A stretch of 25,970 nt of DNA, from assembly GCA_029260985.1 (NCBI GenBank), contig JAJDCE010000079.1:1-25970 (forward strand). The letters run 5' to 3'. Origin of the DNA: Patescibacteria group bacterium (GTDB taxonomy: Bacteria > Patescibacteriota > Gracilibacteria > UM-FILTER-43-11). Both the position numbers and the translations under genes were made by a program. Below the pieces are notes generated by a model that saw only the letters and a program-made list of their open reading frames with translations, was not told the DNA's origin and did no database searches. Positions 14,590 through 21,917 of this stretch are shown here, piece by piece (position 1 is the stretch's first letter; each line of letters opens with the position of its first letter).

Positions 14590-16377
14590 ATGGATTCAAG
14601 CATAGAAACTAACACAAACACAAAGTCTGATAAGAAAAAAGAAGCTGCTGACCCTAAAATTCGCCCTACAGGGATTGAAGCTTTGGACGCAGTTCTAAAT
14701 GGAGGCCTGCCAAAAAGTGCGAGCGTGCTTCTTAGTGGAGATGCAGGCGCTGGTAAAACCACACTAGCCATGCAATGGCTTTTAGCCGGATGCAGCGAGC
14801 ACGATGAATCAGGAATTTATATAACAATGACAGAGCCAACAATCACCTTGCTCCGCAATCTGGATGGGATGTCTTTTTATGATGGTAAGTATCTGGCATC
14901 TTCAGATTTAAATGCCTCTAATTTTGAAACTGAAATTGCCGCCCGTAAAGGCCTGCATTTAATAGACCTGAGGCAGATAATGGAGGAGGTGGGACTTTTA
15001 AAATCCGAGTATACCTATGAAGACCTAGATCTTTTGGTTGAAACTTTATTTAAGCTCATATCACATGCCAAAGTACAAAGGGTAGCACTGGATTCAATTA
15101 CGGCAGTCGCTTATTTGCTCAAGGATGAGGCTATGATCCGCAGTTTCATTTTTAAATTTGGCAAATATATTTCTTTAGTTAATTCCAATGTTTTACTGAT
15201 TAGCGAAGCAAAAAAAGAGGAGGATAGTGCATTTGGTGTCGAAGAGTTTATTACGGACGGGGTTATAAGACTTGCCTATGGTGTACCGGAAAAGAATCTC
15301 CCCAGAACTTTAAAAGTAAAAAAATTACGTGGGATTGCTTTTAATTCTAAGCCAGTATCATACAGTATCACAGGCGATGGGTTAAAATTCTTTATGCCAA
15401 TGCGGAAAAGATTAGATTTTGAGGTAAGCGAGCAGCGCTTGCCAAGCGGTATTCCCGGGTTTGATAAAATCACAAAAGGAGGTTATATAGAGACTTCCTC
15501 AATTCTAATTACTGGGCCTTCCGGGAGCGGAAAGACTTTGCTTGCCCTACAGTCAATGGTCTATTCATTGCAGCAGGGTCATAAAGCCATTTATTTTTCT
15601 TTTGAAGAATCAAGAGGTCAAATACTCAGGAACGCAAAGTCATTTGGATGGGATCTTGAAAGTTATGAAAAGCAGGGGCTATTGAGCATGGTCGTTGCGC
15701 ATAGCGAGGAGTTTTATCATCAGGAGCATATATCGATTGTTAAAAATGCAATTGAAGATTTTAAGCCTAAGCTAGTTGTGATCGATTCATTGAGCGCTAT
15801 CGAAAATGCTTATTCAAAAGAGGTTATCCATGATTGGGCCACGCAGATCATTTCACTTTTTAAAACAAATGGAGTCACTGGGATATTCACTGATGTAACG
15901 AATGAAATCATTGGATCCAGCCGTGCATCCGATAACGCACTTTCCAGTTTGTTTGACCAGATAGTTATACTAAGATACGTAGAAATTGAAGCCGAATTTA
16001 AACATGCAATTTTAGTGCTAAAGATGCGCGGCTCTCATCACGACAAAAAGATGTACAATCTGGATTTTACAGATACAGGGCTAAAGATTTCCCATTCTTA
16101 CTCCGGTTACGAAGGAATATTTTCCGGATCGGCCCGCCAGGTAAGTGAATCTGCTGAAAAGCAGTTAAATGAATTATTTATCGAATTATTAGGCCCAATG
16201 GGTCAGCAGATGTTTGAGCGGGAGCAGGCTAAAGGACTACAGCTATCGAACGTTGTAAACTTCATCGAAGATATGGCAACTCAGGGTATTCTTTCGCAAG
16301 AGAATAAAGAAATATTTTTAAGCCGGTCAAAATATATACTTAAGGAAGGTGGCGCAGCAACAGAGCCAAAAAAATAA
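14590..16377 (+). CDS. KaiC-like double-RecA-domain ATPase
   Basis: A 595-residue protein with two KaiC domains. Domain 1 has Walker A GDAGAGKT (50-57) and Walker B VALDS (165-169). Domain 2 has Walker A GPSGSGKT (309-316), the catalytic pair FEE (E339, E340) and Walker B VVIDS (396-400). Domain 1 has T81-E82 where KaiC has two Glu. The KaiC phosphosite region aligns as S447, S452 and S453 (T426, S431 and T432 in cyanobacterial KaiC), followed by the matching LRYVEIEAEF and KMRGSHHDK. A C-terminal extension of about 80 residues is helical. No kaiA, kaiB or histidine kinase is nearby, so a clock role is not implied. Such KaiC homologs act as ATP-driven signalling switches. The two genes downstream may be co-transcribed. 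Confidence 0.9.
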   Translation: MDSSIETNTNTKSDKKKEAADPKIRPTGIEALDAVLNGGLPKSASVLLSGDAGAGKTTLAMQWLLAGCSEHDESGIYITMTEPTITLLRNLDGMSFYDGKYLASSDLNASNFETEIAARKGLHLIDLRQIMEEVGLLKSEYTYEDLDLLVETLFKLISHAKVQRVALDSITAVAYLLKDEAMIRSFIFKFGKYISLVNSNVLLISEAKKEEDSAFGVEEFITDGVIRLAYGVPEKNLPRTLKVKKLRGIAFNSKPVSYSITGDGLKFFMPMRKRLDFEVSEQRLPSGIPGFDKITKGGYIETSSILITGPSGSGKTLLALQSMVYSLQQGHKAIYFSFEESRGQILRNAKSFGWDLESYEKQGLLSMVVAHSEEFYHQEHISIVKNAIEDFKPKLVVIDSLSAIENAYSKEVIHDWATQIISLFKTNGVTGIFTDVTNEIIGSSRASDNALSSLFDQIVILRYVEIEAEFKHAILVLKMRGSHHDKKMYNLDFTDTGLKISHSYSGYEGIFSGSARQVSESAEKQLNELFIELLGPMGQQMFEREQAKGLQLSNVVNFIEDMATQGILSQENKEIFLSRSKYILKEGGAATEPKK

Positions 16378-16410
16378 TTTGAATCTTTGAATATCACTAA
16401 CAATATTCAC

Positions 16411-18057
16411 ATGAAAAAATTTATCTACACGCCAATTATCTTCTTATTTCTATTGGCACTACCGTTTCAGGCAAATGCCGAAATCGATTTTGGTGAAGAG
16501 GCGACAAATTTTGGGAAGTCAGTAGCTGGAATCAAGGAGTTTACGGATATCACAGGCAGTGATATCGGCGATGTTGTGATAAAAAAGATTGTAGATGATA
16601 TCCCTTCTCAGACGATGGCTAATCTTCTGAATCAGATTCAGCCGCTTTTTAAGCCATATACCACTGAAACCTCTGTTAATGGTAAGCAGGTTACTCAATG
16701 TCAGCGCGCGGCTAATTTAAAAGCATGGAGTATTTTTCTGGATGGGCGAGCAAAAGCACACTTTGCTCCCTGGGTAGAAATAGCGTGGAGTGCTGTTAAA
16801 GATATTGCCGGAGGAGGAAAGTCCATTGCCAAGCTCGTCGAAGATCACACTAAGGCCAAACTGGCTGAAATGATGAAGAAATGGCTTAACACGAGTAGTA
16901 CACTGCCCATTGAAACCGTAAATCTGGAACATGGCGGCGCGTGCAATACAAAATCAAAGATGGTGTGGAATCCTCAGACGAAAAAAATCACCATAGATGT
17001 AACTGGTGAATGCGGGTGTACCGAGGTCAACACAGGTCGAGGAGGAGGTTCAACGGTGCTAAATCGTTTTGAGGTTCATATGGAAGCGCTTGTCGAAGTC
17101 ACCAAAGTGGACATCGAAGAAAAAAATCGCTTTATTTTCTGGAAATCATTCAATGCAGTAGCACAGTACAAAGTAGATAAGCTGAGAGTTATAACAAAAG
17201 CCCATTGCAATGAACAATGCCCAACAGATCCTCCACCTAAAAAGAAAAAGAGTTTTATTACAGGAATTATTGATTGGATAATCGGAAGGGATGACGATGA
17301 TCCGCCACCCCCGCCAATTCCACCGGAAGATGGAATCGACAAAGATAAGGATAAAGATAAGGACAAGGATAAAGATGAGGATGATGACGACGACGATTCT
17401 GAAGGCGAGGATGATGATCCTGAAGACGATAAGGATGACGACAAAGACGACGATAAAAAAGTCAGCGATAAATGCGATAAAGTAAATATCGATGGGCGCA
17501 CTGGAGTAGCCACTTTTGATGCTCGCACTGACAAAACCCTTCTCTGTAATAACTCATGTGACCAGCACCAGATGTGTCGAAAAGTACCCTCAGGATTAGT
17601 GGGTGGAAATGATTTCTGTACGTATTGTGAAAACGTATGTGAAGAGGGACAGTTCCGCAACGAGCACCTCTGCAACGCAAACAAAGGTAAAGACCAGGAA
17701 TGTGAGCCAACTGGTGTTGAAAAGTGCCACACACTCAAAGACAAAAAAAAGGAAGATCCGCCACCTCCACCTGAAGGGGATTGTGAGGCTGCCGTTAGGA
17801 AAATACTCGACGTTTACATGGGTTGGGCAGTACCACAAGTAACCTTTAGCGCCAATGGGGCTGTCTTCACGGTTCCAACTCACCGTTGCTTTAGCGACTC
17901 AATATTCCAGAAAGAGCATGTTAAATGGATAGACGAAGGTGTCAAAGATCTAAAGAAGCAATGCCCAACCCTCGTTCATGAATCGAGTAGTGAAAACTAC
18001 CTCTCTGGCCAATCAAAAGGAGCTTTATGTGAATCCAAAACAGTATTTAGTTTTTAG
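16411..18057 (+). CDS. Secreted Cys-rich protein with Asp/Lys-rich low-complexity linker
   Basis: I start at ATG 16411 (548 residues) because it gives a textbook signal peptide, MKKF then a hydrophobic core, ending ANA (residues 21-23); an in-frame TTG at 16387 would add eight residues before it. The exported part has an unrecognised domain (24-270), a KKKK plus hydrophobic segment (residues ~279-290), proline runs, an Asp/Lys/Glu stretch (about 310-350) that could bind calcium, then a Cys-rich domain (about 354-450) with at least a dozen Cys likely in disulfides, another proline linker, and a C-terminal domain with more Cys. It follows the KaiC-like gene by 33 bases. A surface or adhesive role is a guess. 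Confidence 0.75.
   Translation: MKKFIYTPIIFLFLLALPFQANAEIDFGEEATNFGKSVAGIKEFTDITGSDIGDVVIKKIVDDIPSQTMANLLNQIQPLFKPYTTETSVNGKQVTQCQRAANLKAWSIFLDGRAKAHFAPWVEIAWSAVKDIAGGGKSIAKLVEDHTKAKLAEMMKKWLNTSSTLPIETVNLEHGGACNTKSKMVWNPQTKKITIDVTGECGCTEVNTGRGGGSTVLNRFEVHMEALVEVTKVDIEEKNRFIFWKSFNAVAQYKVDKLRVITKAHCNEQCPTDPPPKKKKSFITGIIDWIIGRDDDDPPPPPIPPEDGIDKDKDKDKDKDKDEDDDDDDSEGEDDDPEDDKDDDKDDDKKVSDKCDKVNIDGRTGVATFDARTDKTLLCNNSCDQHQMCRKVPSGLVGGNDFCTYCENVCEEGQFRNEHLCNANKGKDQECEPTGVEKCHTLKDKKKEDPPPPPEGDCEAAVRKILDVYMGWAVPQVTFSANGAVFTVPTHRCFSDSIFQKEHVKWIDEGVKDLKKQCPTLVHESSSENYLSGQSKGALCESKTVFSF
17338..17457 (+). repeat. Low-complexity GATAAR/GAY repeat coding for Asp-Lys run
   Basis: The first part is a degenerate hexamer array (GATAAG/GATAAA/GACAAG) coding for alternating Asp and Lys. 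It then passes into GAT/GAC/GAG triplets for an acidic tract. Such arrays can change length by slippage. Confidence 0.8.
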
Positions 18058-18097
18058 TGATTTCTGATATATTACTTAAGTCATTTAATCTGAAGTC

Positions 18098-18643
18098 ATG
18101 AAAAAATCTAAATCAATCAGTCTTAAACGCATCCTTCTTCTTCTGTTGGTGGCAGCCATCTTAAAAGGAGTTTATTGGTCAGTTGAGTCAGATCCGCTCG
18201 CTTTCAGTCGCTTTGTTAAGCAGTACAAACGGAATATGGCAGTCAGTCAGAACGAGTATCTGACTTACGATAAAGCTGTTTTTGCCAGGGTCCTCGAAAG
18301 CGGTGAAATAGATTTTTTGGATGATCCTCTTTATTTCAGGGGTGAGCCCGTTCATTTTGCCCTAATGAATGTCGGAAAGTTTAAAAAGGATGAAGAGGGA
18401 TTGAATTGGGTAGATTTAGATTTAAAAGTAGTGAATCCTGATGGAGACACAGTAATGCTGAAGGAAGGGCTTTTGGGAAAAGGAGGGCATTTAGAATTAG
18501 AGAATGATACCGCTCCATCACCCAGTGGCGTTTATATTCCTTCCCGAAAAGTGATTACGGGGATCTACAAAGTATACCTGACCATTTACGACAGAATTGG
18601 CGGTGAATCAGTTTCTGACTCCGGGACATTTAGGCTCAGGTGA
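18098..18643 (+). CDS. Membrane-anchored protein, probable beta-sandwich, function unknown
   Basis: A 181-residue product with a basic N-terminus (KKSKSISLKR), one membrane anchor (residues 11-27) and an outer domain whose alternating strand pattern (PVHFALMNVG, WVDLDLKVVNPDG, GIYKVYLTIYDRIGG) suggests an Ig-like fold. No family is recognised. It follows the secreted protein gene by 40 bases on the same strand and has no clear promoter, so it probably ends the transcript begun by the KaiC-like gene. Its stop is two bases from the stop of the convergent PNPOx-like gene. Confidence 0.7.
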   Translation: MKKSKSISLKRILLLLLVAAILKGVYWSVESDPLAFSRFVKQYKRNMAVSQNEYLTYDKAVFARVLESGEIDFLDDPLYFRGEPVHFALMNVGKFKKDEEGLNWVDLDLKVVNPDGDTVMLKEGLLGKGGHLELENDTAPSPSGVYIPSRKVITGIYKVYLTIYDRIGGESVSDSGTFRLR

Positions 18644-18645
18644 AG

Positions 18646-19128
18646 CTAGGGAATCATCAGCTTGAAAAAGTCACCCTTTTTTCCGCTAGGCGGATTTTTA
18701 AAGTCACCCCAGCGAAGCCAGGTGGTATTGAGTTTAAAAATGACAACATGGTTGTTTTTCATTTTTATGACAGGTGGAAGCGGATCCCATAGATGAGCTA
18801 TAATCTGACGAATAGTTGGCTTAAGCGTTTCAGAAAGCACTGTGATAGCTTTTGAATTCTTCTTAACGCTGTGAACTTCCTCTACTTCTCCTTCCGCTTG
18901 AACGGTTTGCTCACGATATTCATCAGTGATCGCCAGAGCAATATGGGGCCGTTTTTTCAAGTTGGCATACTTGCGGGTTTTATCACCCACCATAAAATAG
19001 AAATTAAGCTTTTCATCAACTCCATAGTAGATCGAGGCGGCCTCAGGCTTTCGGTCTGCCGAAACAGAAGCCATCATAGCCAGTTTATTTTGTTTTAAAA
19101 ATTGATAGACGTCTTTTTTAGTCGACAT
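18646..19128 (-). CDS. Pyridoxamine 5'-phosphate oxidase-like FMN-binding split-barrel protein
   Basis: A 160-residue protein with the PNPOx-like pattern: an N-terminal helix (VYQFLKQNKLAMMAS), strand A-S-V-S-ADRKPEAASIYYGV, F-Y-F-MVGDKTRKYANLKKRPHIALAI, and an EGEVEEV strand. Proteins of this fold bind FMN or F420 and reduce small molecules, and many are general stress proteins. It is smaller than true PdxH, and the usual PdxH substrate residues are not evident, so a pyridoxal role should not be assumed. It follows the lipoprotein gene by seven bases and is surely in the same operon. Confidence 0.8.
   Translation of the reverse strand: MSTKKDVYQFLKQNKLAMMASVSADRKPEAASIYYGVDEKLNFYFMVGDKTRKYANLKKRPHIALAITDEYREQTVQAEGEVEEVHSVKKNSKAITVLSETLKPTIRQIIAHLWDPLPPVIKMKNNHVVIFKLNTTWLRWGDFKNPPSGKKGDFFKLMIP
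18682..18699 (+). terminator. Possible intrinsic terminator within the opposite gene
   Basis: TCCGC-TAG-GCGGA followed by TTTTT, 38 bases after the stop of the plus-strand gene ending at 18643. It lies inside the 3' coding end of the convergent PNPOx-like gene. The stem is only five pairs. Confidence 0.35.
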
Positions 19129-19135
19129 TAGAAAG

Positions 19136-19702
19136 TTACTTTAAACGAAAACTAGTAACAGTAGCTCCAACCAGATCACGAATTTGCTTGGGGGTGTCTG
19201 GCAGCATTCCACCTGAAATAATATAACCGTAATTCTTTTTAGTTACATACAGCTGTACAAACTTGATCAGTTTTTCAGAAGGATTTAGGCGAGCCTGAAA
19301 AATATGAAGAAGGGCAGGCTGACCGGATTGGTCTAACTTCACTTCCTGAACTTTCTGGTAGTCGGTAAGGTTTTGGGCGCTTAAATTTATATTTGCTCGT
19401 CCATAATCAACAGAAGAAATAGTCTGCTTTAAATCTTCCCGTACCACATTCACATTGATGAAAAAACCGTTATAAGCTTCAGGAGTCGTGAACGCCACGA
19501 CGGTTTCCTTAGGAATTTCCGAATAAAAGTCAGATTGATTGATTACTTTCCAGCTCGGATCAACATTCAGGACAAATTCACCCCCATCATAGGCCTGTAA
19601 ATTTTGAGTCGAGGCTTCTTCACCTCCGCCACACCCCGTTAAAAACACAGTAAAAAAGAGGGTGACAGAAAGAAGAATAGATTTTTTTAAATGAGTTTTC
19701 AT
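19136..19702 (-). CDS. Lipoprotein with PsbP/DUF1795-like fold, function unknown
   Basis: A 188-residue lipoprotein: basic start, hydrophobic core, lipobox LTGC with Cys24, a Gly/Glu spacer, then a single domain that begins with an F-x-LNVDPSWKV pattern and goes through FINVNVV and alternating strands to ATVTSF. That layout is typical of small lipoproteins with a PsbP/Mog1-like fold. It is first in a two-gene operon with the PNPOx-like flavoprotein, seven bases apart. A link between a surface lipoprotein and a cytosolic flavoprotein is not understood. Confidence 0.75.
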   Translation of the reverse strand: MKTHLKKSILLSVTLFFTVFLTGCGGGEEASTQNLQAYDGGEFVLNVDPSWKVINQSDFYSEIPKETVVAFTTPEAYNGFFINVNVVREDLKQTISSVDYGRANINLSAQNLTDYQKVQEVKLDQSGQPALLHIFQARLNPSEKLIKFVQLYVTKKNYGYIISGGMLPDTPKQIRDLVGATVTSFRLK

Positions 19703-19724
19703 ATTTCTTTTTTACTTAAGCTAA

Positions 19725-19753
19725 ATCTTATCAAAGTTCTGTCCGTCAGGCAA
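19725..19753 (-). promoter_or_regulatory. Probable promoter of the lipoprotein/PNPOx-like operon
   Basis: Reverse strand: TTGCCT (19748-19753), 17 bases, TAAGAT (19725-19730), 22 bases before the ATG at 19702. Confidence 0.4.
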
Positions 19754-19819
19754 ATTTTACGTCGGGGATGGATTTTTTATTATTTTTCAAATAAAATGAG
19801 CTTACATTAACAAATACAA

Positions 19820-20224
19820 ATGAGATTGATTCAACAGTATCCAATCATCGTTCCCTTTATCGCCATCTTGATGGCAGAGGTGGTTAAAGCCTTGATCGAT
19901 GTTTTTATGAAACGAAAAAAAGTCCGCTTTATTAATCCAGGTGGAATGCCTAGCGGCCATTCGGCTTTTGTTTCAGCCTTGGTGGTCACGGTGGCTTATC
20001 GAGACGGAATTGAAAGTACTCTATTCATGATCAGCGCTGTGATTGCCCTTATTGTAATGTACGATGCGGTAAATTTGAGAATGGAAGCGGGGTACCACGC
20101 AAAAGCGATCAATAAGCTGAATAAAAAGGAGCATTTAGAGGAGTCATTAGGGCATACGTTTTGGGAGGTAACCGTAGGGGCGACATTTGGCGCTATTATC
20201 GCCTTCATGTTAATCAACTTCTAG
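19820..20224 (+). CDS. Divergent PAP2 family (DUF212) membrane protein
   Basis: A 134-residue integral membrane protein with the family signatures in order: a first membrane helix ending AEVVKALID (19-27), GGMPSGHSA (41-49), YDAVNLRMEAG (81-91) and LGHTFWEVTVGATFG (110-124). The PSGH and GHT motifs correspond to the phosphatase motifs of PAP2 enzymes, and H47 and H112 are the candidate catalytic residues. The family is thought to act on lipid phosphates; the substrate is unknown. Length is normal. A weak terminator-like hairpin follows. Confidence 0.88.
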   Translation: MRLIQQYPIIVPFIAILMAEVVKALIDVFMKRKKVRFINPGGMPSGHSAFVSALVVTVAYRDGIESTLFMISAVIALIVMYDAVNLRMEAGYHAKAINKLNKKEHLEESLGHTFWEVTVGATFGAIIAFMLINF

Positions 20225-20246
20225 CGCCAGGATTTCAGAGAGGATT

Positions 20247-20270
20247 GCCCTTGAAGTAAGGGGCTATTTT
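20247..20270 (+). terminator. Weak intrinsic terminator after the PAP2-like gene
   Basis: GCCCTT and AAGGGGC pair around loop GAAGT with one bulged G, followed by TATTTT. It overlaps the -35 proposed for the next gene. Confidence 0.4.
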
Positions 20271-20280
20271 GTGGTATAAT
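20251..20280 (+). promoter_or_regulatory. Possible promoter of the HAMP/SpoIIE phosphatase gene
   Basis: TTGAAG (20251-20256), 18 bases, a consensus TATAAT (20275-20280), 29 bases before the ATG at 20310. The -10 lies in the left arm of an inverted repeat. Confidence 0.45.
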
Positions 20281-20297
20281 ATAATGATAATTATACC
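20273..20297. promoter_or_regulatory. Inverted repeat over a -10 box, possible operator
   Basis: GGTATAAT-N9-ATTATACC, eight perfect pairs. The left arm contains the -10 hexamer and the right arm ends 12 bases before the start codon. A protein bound here would block transcription. As RNA it is too AT-rich and too early for a terminator. Confidence 0.4.
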
Positions 20298-20309
20298 TTG
20301 AACTGAGCA

Positions 20310-21884
20310 ATGGCCTTAAAAACGGTAAAATCACAAATTGTACTAGGCACGTCAGCGGTCATCATCTCGATCCTGATCGCAGCGACGTACTTTATCATTA
20401 GTCAAAAAACAAAAGAAATCAGTTTAGATATTTTTAATAATGCTGTTAGTTTTGCAGAATTAACTCACGAGAGGGTTATATCGAATTATGAGCACAATTA
20501 TGTCCAGAAAGCTTTTGCTCATTTTGAGAGAGAAATGGCTGATATTAAAGTGCTCAACGAAGATATTCCGGCGATCAGTGTATTTAACTACCTCGGAGAA
20601 ACACTCTACAAACCTGAAGAGGCAACCTTCGATAAATTGTCTGAAGAAGATCTGGAGCGGATCCAGGCCGTTATGCCCTCCGTAAAAACACAGTCTGATA
20701 GAGTGGTTTATTTAGATAAATCGGATGAGACCGTTCGTTTCACCAACTTCAACGGCCGAACGGTTGAGCCAATAACCGCCACAGAGCGTATCGAAAATAT
20801 CATCCTTCCTTTCAGAGATACTAATAACGCACTGAGAAATTTCTCAGTGCTATATCGCGTGAGTTATGAGGCGCTGACCGATCGAGTTGCCGCAACCCGG
20901 AACAACATGTTGGTACTCGCTGGATTCGGTATTTTGATCTCACTTTTTATTGGTGGAATCATTGCGGGTAAAATCACCTCTCCTCTCAAAAAGTTAACAC
21001 AAGGCGCTCTTAAGCTGGGTGCTGGTGATTTTACAACTCGTATTCAGGTAAGCGCCAAAAACGAGGTTGGGCACTTGGCAAACACGTTTAACCAAATGGC
21101 CCAGGATCTCGAAAAAAGTACTCAGCAATTGATTGAAAAAGAGAAACTCACTCGCGAATTGGAATTGGCCGGAGAAATCCAAAAGGAGCTTCTGCCAACG
21201 GAACTGCCCAGGTTACCCAATCTGGATATTGCCGCCAGTCTGGTATCCGCCACTGAAGTAGGAGGGGATTGTTACGACTTTTTGCCACTCGATAAGGATA
21301 ATTTGATTTTTTATATTGGTGACGTAACGGGGCATGGAGTGCCTGCAGGTCTTGTATCGGCCATTAATAATGCGCTTGTTCCCGCCTTTATGGATCAATA
21401 CAAAACCACTGAGGAGCTCATCGTGCATTTGAATGCGATTCTGCAAAAGAAGACCCGCCCCAACGTATTCATGACCATGGTGATGGCTCATTGGTATGTA
21501 AAAGAGGCCAGGCTAGGCTTCACACAAGCAGGTCATGATCCAATTTTCCATTACAAGGCATCAGATAAAACCGTTAACGAAACTCCTTATGGAGGGATGG
21601 CGTTGGGAATGACACCTGATATCTCCAATATCGTAAAAACAGAACATATAGACATGGCCATTGGCGATGTAGCTGTCCTTTATACAGATGGGATTCCTGA
21701 AGCCTGGAGAAGCGATACCGAAAACTACGGTATGGATCGATTCAAACAGTCCGTGGCCAAAAATTCCCTTCTTCCAACCGCCCAGGAGATTCATGATGGG
21801 ATTATCAAGGATGTCCGTGCATTTATGGAGGACTATCCGCAGGCAGATGACATTACCCTTATTGTTACCAAAAGAACCACCTAA
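20310..21884 (+). CDS. Membrane receptor with HAMP and SpoIIE/RsbU-type PP2C phosphatase domain
   Basis: A 524-residue protein: membrane helix 1 (9-31), extracytoplasmic sensor region (32-198, unrecognised), membrane helix 2 (200-220), HAMP (221-273, with SPLKKLTQGALKLGAGDF), a coiled linker ending ELAGEIQKELLP, and a PP2C-type phosphatase domain (300-522). Metal-binding motifs are intact: VGGDCYDF (D320), GDVTGHG (D338), YTDG (D460) and ADDITL (D513, D514). Enzymes of this type dephosphorylate anti-anti-sigma factors in partner-switching control of stress sigma factors. No STAS or anti-sigma gene is in the window, so the partner is elsewhere or different. It is convergent with uvrA, 33 bases apart. 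Confidence 0.92.
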   Translation: MALKTVKSQIVLGTSAVIISILIAATYFIISQKTKEISLDIFNNAVSFAELTHERVISNYEHNYVQKAFAHFEREMADIKVLNEDIPAISVFNYLGETLYKPEEATFDKLSEEDLERIQAVMPSVKTQSDRVVYLDKSDETVRFTNFNGRTVEPITATERIENIILPFRDTNNALRNFSVLYRVSYEALTDRVAATRNNMLVLAGFGILISLFIGGIIAGKITSPLKKLTQGALKLGAGDFTTRIQVSAKNEVGHLANTFNQMAQDLEKSTQQLIEKEKLTRELELAGEIQKELLPTELPRLPNLDIAASLVSATEVGGDCYDFLPLDKDNLIFYIGDVTGHGVPAGLVSAINNALVPAFMDQYKTTEELIVHLNAILQKKTRPNVFMTMVMAHWYVKEARLGFTQAGHDPIFHYKASDKTVNETPYGGMALGMTPDISNIVKTEHIDMAIGDVAVLYTDGIPEAWRSDTENYGMDRFKQSVAKNSLLPTAQEIHDGIIKDVRAFMEDYPQADDITLIVTKRTT

Positions 21885-21917
21885 AAAACCGTATTTAAAC
21901 CCCCAACCCCGCCATAT

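Noticed and set aside
17076..17744. A 222-codon open frame on the reverse strand
   Set aside because: It is the shadow of the low-complexity Asp/Lys tract (giving Ser/Leu runs) within a convincing secreted-protein gene; no start context or motif.
14590..18643. Circadian kai operon
   Set aside because: Only a KaiC-like protein is present; the two following proteins are exported or membrane-anchored and resemble neither KaiA nor KaiB.
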